Assembly (NCBI GenBank): GCA_001603595.1
Contig: LUZK01000038.1
Location: 1-63,238, forward strand
Source of the DNA: Bacteroidales bacterium Bact_19
GTDB lineage: Bacteria > Bacteroidota > Bacteroidia > Bacteroidales > ML635J-15
Length of the DNA: 63,238 bases
Direction: 5' to 3'
A program made the position numbers and the translations under genes. The notes under the pieces were generated by a model, which was not told the origin of the DNA, ran no database searches, and was given only the letters and a program-made list of their open reading frames with translations. This document shows, piece by piece, positions 18,044 through 27,004 of this stretch (position 1 is its first letter; the number at the start of each line of letters is the position of its first letter).

Positions 18044-19123
18044 TCATTCACCTAAAAGTATAGTTTTTTGCTCGATATCCAATTCTTTAAGAATATCCGG
18101 CATTCTTGTACGACTTGTGTCTGTAATAAAAATTTGTCCGAAATCTTCTTTTGAAACCATTCCCGTAATATTTTTTACTCTTGTTTTGTCAAGTTTATCG
18201 AAAATGTCGTCTAAAAGCAATATTGGTGCCAAACCGGTTTTATTTTTAATGTACTCGAATTGTGCAAATTTCAGACTTATTATATAAGATTTTTGTTGAC
18301 CCTGAGATGCGTATTTTTTTAATTGGAATCCGTCTAAACTGAATTCAAAATCATCACGGTGAACACCAAAACTCGTATATCCGAGTATTTTATCCTTTTC
18401 AAAACCGTTTTTTAATGATATGGTAAAATCTTTTTCGGTGCAGTTTGAAAAATATCTTAATGCTACTTTTTCTCGTTCTTCTCCAATTAAACTATAATAT
18501 TTCTGAAAAATTTCGGAAATTTCTTTAATAAATTGCATTCGTTTATGAAAAATTTCTTCACCGATATTTGCGAGTTGAAAATCCCATGCTTCAAAATGTT
18601 CGTAAGAGGGGTTTTGCGGGTTTTTTAAAAGAGAATTTCGTTGTTCTAATATTTTATTGTATTTAATTATAGAGTTCAGATAGTTTTTATCGAATTGAGA
18701 AATTACTACATCAACAAATTTTCTTCTTATTTCGCTTCCAAGGTAAATCAAATCCGAATCATTAGGATTAGTGAAAACTACCGGAAGCAAACCGATATGT
18801 TCTGAAAGTTTTTTATATTCTACTCCGTTACGGCGAAAAGATTTTTTTTGCTCTTTATTAAAACCGCAATAAATGTGTTCAGGTTCGTCAAATCTTGTAA
18901 AATTACCTTCAATAATAAAAAAAGATTCACCGTTTTTGATATTCTGGCTGTCTTTTAAATTTAAAAGACTTTTGCAAAACGATAAATAATGAATACTGTC
19001 AAGAATATTGGTTTTTCCCGTACCATTATTTCCTATAAAACAATTAATTTTTGGAGAAAACTCCAATTCCAGATTTGAAAAATTTTTAAAGTTGACTAAT
19101 GTAATGTTATTAATTTTAAGCAT
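18044..19123 (-). CDS. recF: DNA replication and repair protein RecF
   Basis: A 359-residue SMC-like ATPase that loads RecA at single-strand gaps with RecO and RecR. It begins LKINNITLVNFKNFSNLELEFSP, with Walker A GNNGTGKTN (~35-43). The signature segment is YASQGQQKSYIISLKFAQ and Walker B is APILLLDDIFDKLD. An in-frame ATG at 19168 exists, but the family begins at 19123. recR is also in the window (50746) but far away. A TACATTTG -7 box sits just upstream. recF heads a run with the lipocalin-like protein and the HAD hydrolase. Confidence 0.95.
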   Translation of the reverse strand: MLKINNITLVNFKNFSNLELEFSPKINCFIGNNGTGKTNILDSIHYLSFCKSLLNLKDSQNIKNGESFFIIEGNFTRFDEPEHIYCGFNKEQKKSFRRNGVEYKKLSEHIGLLPVVFTNPNDSDLIYLGSEIRRKFVDVVISQFDKNYLNSIIKYNKILEQRNSLLKNPQNPSYEHFEAWDFQLANIGEEIFHKRMQFIKEISEIFQKYYSLIGEEREKVALRYFSNCTEKDFTISLKNGFEKDKILGYTSFGVHRDDFEFSLDGFQLKKYASQGQQKSYIISLKFAQFEYIKNKTGLAPILLLDDIFDKLDKTRVKNITGMVSKEDFGQIFITDTSRTRMPDILKELDIEQKTILLGE

Positions 19124-19147
19124 TAGATATTGTAAGTCGTTAAATTG

Positions 19148-19155
19148 CAAATGTA
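19148..19155 (-). promoter_or_regulatory. Predicted -7 box for recF
   Basis: The minus strand reads TACATTTG (TAnnTTTG consensus) about 25 bp upstream of the recF ATG. Confidence 0.45.
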
Positions 19156-19501
19156 AATAAATTTTCAAAAAGCTTCATTTAAATAAATGAAAATATTCTC
19201 ATTTAAGAATGTTTAACCTTTGAATTACTTTTTAAATTTTGTTTTCAGAATGCGACAATAAACTCGTTGAACATTCTGCAAATTATCTTAGATAAATAAA
19301 TGGATTTTATTCTCAAATGAATTAGTTTTTAATTAATTTTGAGATATTAATTTTGAGTTTTAATGTTGGGTTTGAAGTATTTAATTTTCCCTTTTTACTT
19401 AATGAATTCTACCTTATTACCTTGTTTGTTTTGGCGTGGGTTGATCCGAAATCAGGATAAACATAAATTGAGTAAATAATATTTTCCTAAATTTATAAAA
19501 A
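19156..19501. other. Intergenic region between recF and tRNA-Lys
   Basis: About 350 bp of AT-rich sequence without a credible open frame or strong structure apart from the tRNA terminator at its right edge. Nothing further was recognised. Confidence 0.4.
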
Positions 19502-19520
19502 AAACCTCACAAAGAGGCTT
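19502..19520 (-). terminator. Terminator of tRNA-Lys
   Basis: On the minus strand, AAGCCTC-TTTGT-GAGGTTT forms a 7-bp stem (one G-U pair) followed by a run of T, 12 bp after the tRNA 3' end. This is a typical intrinsic terminator. Confidence 0.75.
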
Positions 19521-19531
19521 TCTGATATTTG

Positions 19532-19604
19532 TGACTGATCGGAGACTCGAACTCCGGACCCCCTGCTTAAAAGGCAGGTGCTCTACCTGCTGAGCTAATC
19601 AGTC
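19532..19604 (-). tRNA. tRNA-Lys (anticodon TTT)
   Basis: The minus strand folds into a cloverleaf of 73 nt. It has a 7-bp acceptor stem GACTGAT/ATCAGTC with discriminator A, a D-arm with AGCTCAGCAGGTAGAGC, the anticodon stem CCTGC/GCAGG around CTTTTAA (anticodon TTT, Lys), and a T-arm with GTTCGAGTC. CCA is not encoded. A near-consensus promoter lies upstream and an intrinsic terminator downstream, so it is a single-gene transcript. Confidence 0.97.
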
Positions 19605-19622
19605 GTTAATAATTTTGGACGG

Positions 19623-19655
19623 CAAAGATATAGACTTTAAATCTAATTTCCCAAA
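19623..19655 (-). promoter_or_regulatory. Promoter of tRNA-Lys
   Basis: On the minus strand TTTG is followed after 21 bases by TATCTTTG, a textbook Bacteroidetes -33/-7 pair. The -7 box ends 19 bp before the tRNA 5' end. This is one of the two best promoter matches in the window. Confidence 0.75.
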
Positions 19656-19780
19656 TTTTTTTTTAAAAAAAAGCAAAAAAAAAATCAAAGTATTGATAAT
19701 GAGGAATTTTAATAATGCTAAAAGTTTTTAAGGCAACCAAATATTTTATAATTTCGTCTCGGTGATAAGAAAATTTTGTT

Positions 19781-19788
19781 TAATTTTG
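19781..19788 (+). promoter_or_regulatory. Predicted -7 box for the PKD protease
   Basis: TAATTTTG (TAnnTTTG) lies 47 bp before the ATG at 19836, in an AT-rich leader. A weaker alternative (TATTTG) occurs about 20 bp further downstream. Confidence 0.4.
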
Positions 19789-19835
19789 AAAATATTTATT
19801 TTATTTGCATATAAATCTTTATAAAAAAATAAATT

Positions 19836-22800
19836 ATGAAAAAACTTGTACTGGTAGGTTTATTTATTTACTTATTTAGTTGCATTTCTGTTTACGCACA
19901 ACAAAGTTATGGGGGGACTCCGTTAAGTTTTACTCACAAAAATTTAACTAAAGATGTTGATAGAATAATAGTGCCACAACCTGACATGAGTTTAATTTCA
20001 ATTGAAGATCAAGCAAGAGAAAAAAACGGCGAGTTATTCAGGGTTGGAGTAGTTATTGATGTTGATATTAATATGAATAACAGCGGAACATGGGATATTC
20101 TGGATGATGGCACAAAAATATGGCGGTTGCGTATTTCTTGTAAGGATGCTCAGGCTCTAACGCTTTTGTACAGTCATTTTTATCTTCCCGAAGGATCGCA
20201 GTTGTTTTTATATAATGAAAACCGCAGTCAAGTTCTAGGTTCTTTTGATAATAGAAATAATCCAATACGAGGAACTGAATATTCAACACAAATGGTTCAA
20301 GGAGAAACAACATGGTTGGAGTATATTCAATATTCACATGCTACCGAACAAGCTGTCTTAAATATTTCCGGGATTGTTTACAATTATAGAAATGTAGAAA
20401 GTTTTGTTGGATACTACAAAGATGATAAACCTACAGGATTTGGAGGATCAGGTTCTTGTAACGTTAATATAAATTGTCCTGAAGGAGCTAATTGGCAAAC
20501 TGAAAAAAGAGGAGTTGCCGAGATATATGTAATTGATGGATGGAGTGCAGGATTTTGTTCCGGTACTTTAGTTAACAATACTGCACAAGATGGTAAACCT
20601 TACTTTTTAACAGCTGATCATTGTGGTGGAACAGTTTCTGCCGCTAATTTAAATCAATGGCAGTTTTACTTTCACTTTGAGGCTTCAGGTTGTTCAAATC
20701 CTTCTTCCGAACCATCATATCAAACAATTATCGGAGCAACTTTCAGAGCAAGAGGACCAGAATCAGAAGGATCAGATTTCTTGTTGATTGAATTAAATAC
20801 AACAGCAGCAAACATCGCAGCTATTAATGGTTATTACAACGGTTGGGACAGAAGTACCACAGCTAGCCCTTCAGGAGTGGGGATTCATCACCCTAGCGGT
20901 GATATCAAAAAAATATCAACATATACTTCTCCATTAACAACAGTAACTTGGTCAGGTGGGATGCCTAATGCACATTGGAAAGCAGACTGGGTGGCTACCA
21001 CAACTAATTGGGGAATAACAGAGGGGGGATCATCAGGTTCACCTCTTTTTAATGGTGTAAATAAACTTGTTGTAGGAACACTTACAGGGGGTTCATCTGC
21101 TTGTGGGGTACCGGCTTCTCAAGCAAATGATTATTACGGGAAGTTTACTATTCACTGGGAATCTAATGGAACAACTGATGACAAAAGACTAAGACCTTGG
21201 TTAGACCCAGAAGGCACAAATCCCACAACACTTCCGGGTTATGATCCTAATGCAACCGCCGGAGATCCTCCGGTAGCAGATTTTGTAGGTAATCCCACTA
21301 CCGTAACTGCAGGTGGTACAGTTAGTTTTACAGATCTATCAACAAATAATCCCACATCATGGTCATGGTCATTTCCGGGTGGAACTCCCAATAGCAGTAC
21401 TCAACAAAATCCTACTATAACATACAACACACCCGGTACATATTCAGTAACTCTCACGGCAACTAATGCACATGGAAATGATCAGGAAGTTAAAAATAAT
21501 TATATAACTGTAGTATCTGCAGGTTCTCTTGTTGCTGATTTTGTAGGTAATCCTACTAACATAAATCCAGGAGAAACAGTATCATTTACAGATATGTCAG
21601 TTGGAAATCCCACTTCGTGGAGTTGGACATTTCAGGGAGGAACACCTGCAATAAGCACCGATCAAAATCCAACAATACTTTATCCTAATCCAGGTGTTTA
21701 TTCTGTTACCTTAACTATAAGTGACGGAACAAACAACGATACTAAAGTCAGATCAAATTATATTACTGTTGCAGGAGGCGGTGGTGGTGATCTTGTTGCA
21801 AATTTTGTTGCCTCATCATATAATATAATAGCAGGTCAGTGTATTAATTTTACCGATTTATCAACAGGAAATCCTACTTCATGGGCATGGAGTTTTCCCG
21901 GGGCAACACCTTTAAGTTCAACCAATCAAAATCCTAGCAATATTTGTTATAATACTCCAGGAATGTATGATGTTGTTTTGCAGGTTCAGAATGCAACAAC
22001 TCAAAATACCTACATTTGCTCCCAGTGTATTACTGTTATTCCCGACCCAAATGCCCCAGTTGCTGATTTTGAAGCAGATAGAACAGTTGTCCCTGTTGGG
22101 GGTGTAGTGAGATTTACAAATACTTCACAAAACGGACCTTTCAACCAATGGGCATGGACTTTTGAAGGAGGTACTCCTGGCACGTACAATGATTCTGTTC
22201 CTCCCCCAATTGCTTATATGACAGTTGGAACTTATGATGTAGAATTACGTTGTCGCAAAACAAACGGAGTTCAGGATGTAGAATTAAAACAAAATTATAT
22301 AAAAGTTGTACCGAGAGCAACAACACCTCCAACCGCTAATTTTGCTGCGAATTATACAGTTATAACTCCTGGAGAATCAGTAAACTTTATAGATTTAAGT
22401 TCAGGTACACCTTACACATGGCAGTGGACTTTCCAAGGAGGCACTCCAAGTTCGAGCACACAGGTAAATCCCATGGGTATTGTTTATAACACTGCTGGTC
22501 AGTATTCTGTTACTTTAAGAGTTACCAATGAGTTTGGAGAAGATGTAATGACAAAAGAGGCTTATATCATCGTAAGCGAGACAGATCCTTGTACTGAAGC
22601 TCCACAAGTTGCATTTACTGCTAATCCAAGACTTATACCAGTAGGTGAATCTGTTAGATTCCAGGATTTATCCACAGGTTTGCCTACATATCATTCTTGG
22701 TCATTTCCGGGTGGTACTCCATCATATAGTAATGAAGGAACTCCAACAGAACCAATTTATTATAATACTGCCGGAATTTACAATGTTGGTTTAACCGTTA

Positions 22801-23687
22801 ATAATTCCTGTGGTGCAACAACTCTTACCAAACCAAGATATATTTATGTATTCAGTGGACCTGTTCAGGCTTATTGTGATACAATTACAACTATTTCACC
22901 AAATGAAGATATAGAACCACGTGTTCCACCATCAACATGGGGTTTTATTGCAGGACAAAATGGTGATAAAATTACGGCTTATGCAAATTATTTTAATGAA
23001 TATACTTTCAGCGAAATACGTAGAATTATTGTTCCGGTTAAATATGCTGTATATGGATCTTATACTTCGTATGTGAGATTTACTGTTTGGGACGGAAACA
23101 CCCCAACTCCTCAAAATATTCTTGGTGAAAAGAAAGTATATATTAGAGATTTAGTAGCTAATCAAAATAATGTTATTACATTTGATTCTCCAGTTAGTAT
23201 AAATGGGCCATTTTATCTTGGATATACCTTGAATTATCCAGATTCTGATAATGACGGATTCAGCGATGATAGATTTGTTGTTGGAATTGCTGCTCCAAGA
23301 GGAACTGATCCTGCCAATAACACTCTGTATTTGAAGAAATCAAACAATTGGTACACATGTACAGAATTTTATGGTTATAGCTCATCATTGCCATTAAAGC
23401 CTGTTACTTGTTTGGTTGATATTGAAGACTTCATTGCTGAGTATAGCATTACTCTTTATCCTAATCCTGCAAAAGATAAAATTAATATTAATATCAGTGA
23501 TGAAAATATTATCAATCCGCATATTTTTGTTTACGATGCTCTGGGTAGAAAATTGAATGTTAACTTTGTCAAAAACTCTATTTATGAATATTCTGCCGAT
23601 GTTAGCGGCTTGCCCGAAGGAATCTACTTTGTGAAAATCTACACCGACAATCTGGTTATTAACAAAAAACTGTTACTTGTAAAATAG
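19836..23687 (+). CDS. Secreted lysyl-endopeptidase-like serine protease with six PKD domains and T9SS tail
   Basis: A 1283-residue exported protease. After a signal peptide (to ~21) and a propeptide-like region comes a trypsin-fold domain (~225-455) with all three catalytic residues: His262 in LTADHCGG, Asp314 in GSDFLLIEL and Ser402 in EGGSSGSPLF. The arrangement and Cys pattern resemble Achromobacter lysyl endopeptidase. Six PKD repeats follow (~475-1010), each with the xDFxxNPT...GxxVxFTDxS...WxWxFPGGTP pattern; they occur in many extracellular hydrolases. A C-terminal adhesion-like domain and a T9SS type A sorting domain (LYPNPAKDK...LPEGIYFVKIYTDNL) end the protein. It is monocistronic, ending in a strong terminator. 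Primary specificity (Lys or other) is not provable here. Confidence 0.9.
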   Translation: MKKLVLVGLFIYLFSCISVYAQQSYGGTPLSFTHKNLTKDVDRIIVPQPDMSLISIEDQAREKNGELFRVGVVIDVDINMNNSGTWDILDDGTKIWRLRISCKDAQALTLLYSHFYLPEGSQLFLYNENRSQVLGSFDNRNNPIRGTEYSTQMVQGETTWLEYIQYSHATEQAVLNISGIVYNYRNVESFVGYYKDDKPTGFGGSGSCNVNINCPEGANWQTEKRGVAEIYVIDGWSAGFCSGTLVNNTAQDGKPYFLTADHCGGTVSAANLNQWQFYFHFEASGCSNPSSEPSYQTIIGATFRARGPESEGSDFLLIELNTTAANIAAINGYYNGWDRSTTASPSGVGIHHPSGDIKKISTYTSPLTTVTWSGGMPNAHWKADWVATTTNWGITEGGSSGSPLFNGVNKLVVGTLTGGSSACGVPASQANDYYGKFTIHWESNGTTDDKRLRPWLDPEGTNPTTLPGYDPNATAGDPPVADFVGNPTTVTAGGTVSFTDLSTNNPTSWSWSFPGGTPNSSTQQNPTITYNTPGTYSVTLTATNAHGNDQEVKNNYITVVSAGSLVADFVGNPTNINPGETVSFTDMSVGNPTSWSWTFQGGTPAISTDQNPTILYPNPGVYSVTLTISDGTNNDTKVRSNYITVAGGGGGDLVANFVASSYNIIAGQCINFTDLSTGNPTSWAWSFPGATPLSSTNQNPSNICYNTPGMYDVVLQVQNATTQNTYICSQCITVIPDPNAPVADFEADRTVVPVGGVVRFTNTSQNGPFNQWAWTFEGGTPGTYNDSVPPPIAYMTVGTYDVELRCRKTNGVQDVELKQNYIKVVPRATTPPTANFAANYTVITPGESVNFIDLSSGTPYTWQWTFQGGTPSSSTQVNPMGIVYNTAGQYSVTLRVTNEFGEDVMTKEAYIIVSETDPCTEAPQVAFTANPRLIPVGESVRFQDLSTGLPTYHSWSFPGGTPSYSNEGTPTEPIYYNTAGIYNVGLTVNNSCGATTLTKPRYIYVFSGPVQAYCDTITTISPNEDIEPRVPPSTWGFIAGQNGDKITAYANYFNEYTFSEIRRIIVPVKYAVYGSYTSYVRFTVWDGNTPTPQNILGEKKVYIRDLVANQNNVITFDSPVSINGPFYLGYTLNYPDSDNDGFSDDRFVVGIAAPRGTDPANNTLYLKKSNNWYTCTEFYGYSSSLPLKPVTCLVDIEDFIAEYSITLYPNPAKDKININISDENIINPHIFVYDALGRKLNVNFVKNSIYEYSADVSGLPEGIYFVKIYTDNLVINKKLLLVK

Positions 23688-23710
23688 AGAAAATTTTAAG
23701 TAATATTTTA

Positions 23711-23748
23711 AAACCTCTGATTATCTTTGCATGGTCAGAGGTTTTTTT
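23711..23748 (+). terminator. Strong intrinsic terminator of the PKD protease gene
   Basis: AAACCTCTGA (23711-23720) pairs perfectly with TCAGAGGTTT (23735-23744) across a 14-base loop and is followed by Ts to 23748. The next gene's ATG is at 23749. The loop contains TATCTTTG, a consensus -7 box. Confidence 0.88.
23722..23729 (+). promoter_or_regulatory. Predicted -7 box for the ABC importer operon, inside the terminator loop
   Basis: TATCTTTG matches TAnnTTTG exactly and is followed by CA, as at other promoters here. Initiation about 6-8 bp downstream would yield a leader of only ~12-15 nt that carries AGAGG ahead of the ATG at 23749 and only half the terminator stem. Confidence 0.6.
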
Positions 23749-24873
23749 ATGATGAGATTTGATTATATATTGATTTTTTTATTTTTTGTATTCATATTTT
23801 CCTGTAAAAATCACAAGTTTAAGGAAACGGACGCAAAAATTATTACTAATAAATATGCTTCCGGTTTTGAAATTAACGAAATAGAAAACGGCTTTATTGT
23901 TAAAATTAAAGACTTTAACAAAAATAACGATTCCACTTTACAAAGTTTTCTTTTAACAAAAGTTCATCAAGAAAAGGCAGATAAAAATGTTATTAATATT
24001 CCCGTCCGAAAAATTGTTTGCCTTTCTACAACACATTGTGCATTTATTTCAACACTTGGAGAAGAAAATACTATTAAAGGAATTGGCGGGACTAATTATG
24101 TTTATGATTTTAAAATACGAAGTTTGATAAATCGTAAAGAAATCCAGGATGTAGGTTATGATAATCAACTTAACTTAGAAAAAATATTATCAATAAATCC
24201 TGATGTGGTTTTTGCTTTTGGAATTGACAACGCAGGAATATCCTCGTTTCAAAAACTAATTGATGTTGGCATTCCTGTAGTTTTTGTTGGAGATTTTAAA
24301 GAAAAATATCCTCTTGGCCGTACCGAATGGATAAAGCTATTCGGATGTTTTTTTAACAAATACCAACAGGCGGTACATTATTTCGACAGCGTGGAAAATA
24401 ACTATCACAATAAAATTAATATAATAAAATTGGAAACTCAAAAACCAAGAGTTCTGGTTGGGCTGCCATGGCAAGGAACATGGTGGGTGCCAGGCGGGGA
24501 TTCATTTTTTGCAAAATTTATTAAAGATGCCGGCGGAGATTATATCTTTTCAGACAATAGCTTGAATGAAAGTATTCCAAAAACTATTGAAGAAATATTT
24601 TCTCAGGTAAAGAATGTTGATATTTGGCTAAATCCGGGACCTTATAACAGCAAGCATTCGATGCTATATGCAGATAAAAGAATTCAAGAATTCCCAGCCT
24701 TTTCTAGTTCTAAAATTTATAACAATAACAAAAGAGTAAATAATTTTGGCGGAAATGATTTCTGGGAATCAGGAGTTGTTCAACCCGACAGAGTGTTAAA
24801 TGATTTGATTATAATCTTTTCCCAAAATGAAAATATTGAAAATGATTTATATTATTACAAACTACTGGAGTAA
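23749..24873 (+). CDS. Periplasmic-binding lipoprotein of a metal-chelate/corrinoid ABC importer
   Basis: A 374-residue substrate-binding lipoprotein of the BtuF/FepB helical-backbone class. It has a signal peptide with lipobox FIFSC (~18 residues), then PVRKIVCLSTTHCAFISTLGEE, the NLEKILSINPDVVFAFG motif and GVPVVFVGDFKE-like second-lobe entry. Start: ATGs at 23731, 23749 and 23752 are in frame. The first lies within the terminator/promoter loop, so 23749 or 23752 is more likely. It is 3 bp from the permease, forming a three-gene operon. The substrate (B12, haem or siderophore) cannot be decided; no TonB receptor or B12 riboswitch is adjacent. Confidence 0.85.
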   Translation: MMRFDYILIFLFFVFIFSCKNHKFKETDAKIITNKYASGFEINEIENGFIVKIKDFNKNNDSTLQSFLLTKVHQEKADKNVINIPVRKIVCLSTTHCAFISTLGEENTIKGIGGTNYVYDFKIRSLINRKEIQDVGYDNQLNLEKILSINPDVVFAFGIDNAGISSFQKLIDVGIPVVFVGDFKEKYPLGRTEWIKLFGCFFNKYQQAVHYFDSVENNYHNKINIIKLETQKPRVLVGLPWQGTWWVPGGDSFFAKFIKDAGGDYIFSDNSLNESIPKTIEEIFSQVKNVDIWLNPGPYNSKHSMLYADKRIQEFPAFSSSKIYNNNKRVNNFGGNDFWESGVVQPDRVLNDLIIIFSQNENIENDLYYYKLLE

Positions 24874-24876
24874 ATA

Positions 24877-25896
24877 ATGAAAAATAAAAACCTTAAAATA
24901 TATTTGAGTTTTTTTATTCTTTTAATAATCCTTGTTGTTGTTCTTTTATGGGATTTAAGTACCGGCAATGCAAAAGTTCCTTTTAATGAATTGTTGAAAT
25001 TTATTTTTCCTTGGGAAAAATCTTCTGATGAATACTATGTATTAATTCGGGAATTCAGGTTTTCGAGGGTAGCTATGGCATTTATTGCTGGAACTGCACT
25101 CTCGGTTTCGGGATTACTAATGCAAACTATTTTCCGAAATCCACTTGCAGGACCTTATGTACTTGGTATCAGCAGCGGAGCAGGCCTTGGAGTTGCACTG
25201 GTAGTTCTTGGCACCGGATTTTTATCGTTTTCGTTAAGCAGCATCACAATAATTTTTTCCGCAATTATCGGGTCTGCAGCAGTATTACTTATTATTCTTG
25301 CTATTTCTATGCGAATGAGAGATACTGTAAGTATTTTAATTATAGGTATTCTTTTGTCGGGAGTGATTGGCTCTATAATCAGCATTTTACAATATTATGC
25401 AGCCGATATCAACGTAAAATCTTATGTTATATGGACAATGGGTTCGTTAAGTTCTGTTTCTTTTACGGATATAAAGTTGATCTTTCCTATTATATTGTTA
25501 TTTAGTTTTGCTGCATTCATTTTGTCAAAAAAGTTAAATCTCCTCCTGCCCGGCGAAAGTTTTGCAATAACTATGGGAGTTAATTTAAAAGTAATTAGAA
25601 TATTCACTTTTATTATTGTTAGCATTTTAACAGGTGTGGTCACGGCTTTTTGCGGACCCCTCGGATTTATCGGAATTGCAGTCCCTCATATTGCAAGATG
25701 GTTGTTCAATTCGTCCAACCATTTTTTGATTATTCCGGCGAGTTTTATCATTGGCGGAATTGTGATGCTTTTCAGTGATATTCTTACTCATGTTTTTGTT
25801 TCTCAAGGAATTATACCCGTAAATGCAATTACAGCTATTATTGGTGCTCCCGTAGTTGTTTGGATTGTAGTTAAAAATAAAAGAGTGATAGTATGA
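24877..25896 (+). CDS. FecCD/BtuC-family ABC transporter permease
   Basis: A 339-residue inner-membrane permease with about ten hydrophobic segments. Family motifs are RFSRVAMAFIAGTALSVSGLLMQTIFRNPLAGPYVLGISSGAGLG in the N-terminal third and GPLGFIGIAVPHIARWL in the C-terminal third. These are the substrate-channel and coupling-helix regions of the iron-chelate/B12 importers. It lies between the binding lipoprotein (3 bp upstream) and the ATPase (4-bp overlap). Confidence 0.95.
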   Translation: MKNKNLKIYLSFFILLIILVVVLLWDLSTGNAKVPFNELLKFIFPWEKSSDEYYVLIREFRFSRVAMAFIAGTALSVSGLLMQTIFRNPLAGPYVLGISSGAGLGVALVVLGTGFLSFSLSSITIIFSAIIGSAAVLLIILAISMRMRDTVSILIIGILLSGVIGSIISILQYYAADINVKSYVIWTMGSLSSVSFTDIKLIFPIILLFSFAAFILSKKLNLLLPGESFAITMGVNLKVIRIFTFIIVSILTGVVTAFCGPLGFIGIAVPHIARWLFNSSNHFLIIPASFIIGGIVMLFSDILTHVFVSQGIIPVNAITAIIGAPVVVWIVVKNKRVIV

Positions 25897-26621
25897 AGCA
25901 GGATACGGGTTTAAATATTCATGATTTATCTGTAGGATATAAATTTCCAATATTGGAAAATATCAATCTAAGATTGCTTCCGGGAAATATTGCGTGTTTA
26001 ATTGGTGAAAACGGGTCGGGGAAAACAACATTTTTAAATACTATTGCTGGATTAATAAAGCCAAAAAATGGTAAAATTCGACTCGGAGAAAAAAATGTAA
26101 CGGATTTAAGCGTTTCACATCGAAGTAAACTGATAAGTTATGTTTCTTCAAAGATAGATGCTTTTGTTCAGTTATCCGTGTATGATATTGTTGCAATGGG
26201 AAGAAGTCCATACACAAATATTTTCGACCTTAAGTCTGAAGAGGATAAAGAAATAATTGAGAAAGCTCTGGAAGATTTTAATCTAAAAAGGCTTACCTGT
26301 AAAAAACTTTTTGAAATAAGCGATGGTGAACGACAAAGATGTATGATCGCAAGAGCTTTTGTGCAACAAACTCCACTTATTTTACTGGACGAACCGGCTG
26401 CTTTTCTTGATTATCATAATCGAAAAAAACTTATAGAAGATTTAGTGAAGTTGACAGAATTTGAGAAAAAAATGATAATTTTTTCGAGTCATGATATAGA
26501 TTTAGTATCAAAGAAAATTCAATTATTTTGGATTTGCAACAGAGAGTTCAGTACAATATATGAATATGACCTGTCCAAAGAGAAAGAAAATAAAAGTATC
26601 TTTGAAATTATTGGTAGTTGA
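25893..26621 (+). CDS. ABC transporter ATP-binding protein (FecE/BtuD type)
   Basis: A 242-residue ATPase with Walker A GENGSGKTT (~38-46), Q-loop region LISYVSSKIDAFVQLSVYDIVAMGR, signature ISDGERQRC and Walker B LILLDEPAAFLDYHNR, followed by the H-loop SSHD. The Q-loop glutamine appears replaced or shifted (SSK), common enough in this subfamily. It overlaps the permease by the ATGA tetranucleotide. It is the last gene of the operon; no obvious terminator follows. Confidence 0.93.
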   Translation: MKQDTGLNIHDLSVGYKFPILENINLRLLPGNIACLIGENGSGKTTFLNTIAGLIKPKNGKIRLGEKNVTDLSVSHRSKLISYVSSKIDAFVQLSVYDIVAMGRSPYTNIFDLKSEEDKEIIEKALEDFNLKRLTCKKLFEISDGERQRCMIARAFVQQTPLILLDEPAAFLDYHNRKKLIEDLVKLTEFEKKMIIFSSHDIDLVSKKIQLFWICNREFSTIYEYDLSKEKENKSIFEIIGS

Positions 26622-26960
26622 GAAGAAAAATAGTACAGGATTTTGCGATCTTTTGCGAGAAATTTGAAGTTTTTTCATTTTAAATACTGGAAGTTTTTTA
26701 AATTAGTCCCCAAAATCCTCAAATCAAAAGATAAAGCAGCCTCAATAAACATATTATTAATCTAGCTTCTATGGACTTGATTATTTCGATCGTCACCCAA
26801 ATTATTATAACTCAAATAAACGCTTTAGAATTTTGATTCTATTGAGTAATTTTGTTTTATTAAAAAGTTTTGAACTTGAAACAATAAACTTCGTTATATT
26901 TTGGCAATAAAATCGAATAGAAGACGTTTTAGACTTTGGATTTTAAATTAGAAAAAATTT
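26622..26960. other. Intergenic region upstream of bamD
   Basis: About 340 bp of AT-rich sequence without a credible open frame or RNA fold. It ends in the bamD promoter. I see nothing else in it. Confidence 0.4.
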
Positions 26961-26993
26961 TTGTTGAATATATATCTTTTTAATGTATCTTTG
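26961..26993 (+). promoter_or_regulatory. Promoter of the bamD-rpoZ-coaBC-DUF4835-recN operon
   Basis: TTGTTG (26961-26966) and TATCTTTG (26986-26993) are separated by 19 bases, matching the Bacteroidetes -33/-7 arrangement. The -7 box ends 11 bp before the ATG at 27005, so the leader would be extremely short. Confidence 0.7.
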
Positions 26994-27004
26994 CAATTTA
27001 AAAA

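Noticed and set aside
20068-20337. Antisense frames inside the PKD protease
   Set aside because: Long plus-strand coding with full domain matches explains the region; the antisense products are low-complexity shadows.
23687-23749. Cobalamin riboswitch ahead of the ABC importer operon
   Set aside because: Only about 60 bp separate the genes, all taken up by the terminator/promoter module; no B12-box is present.
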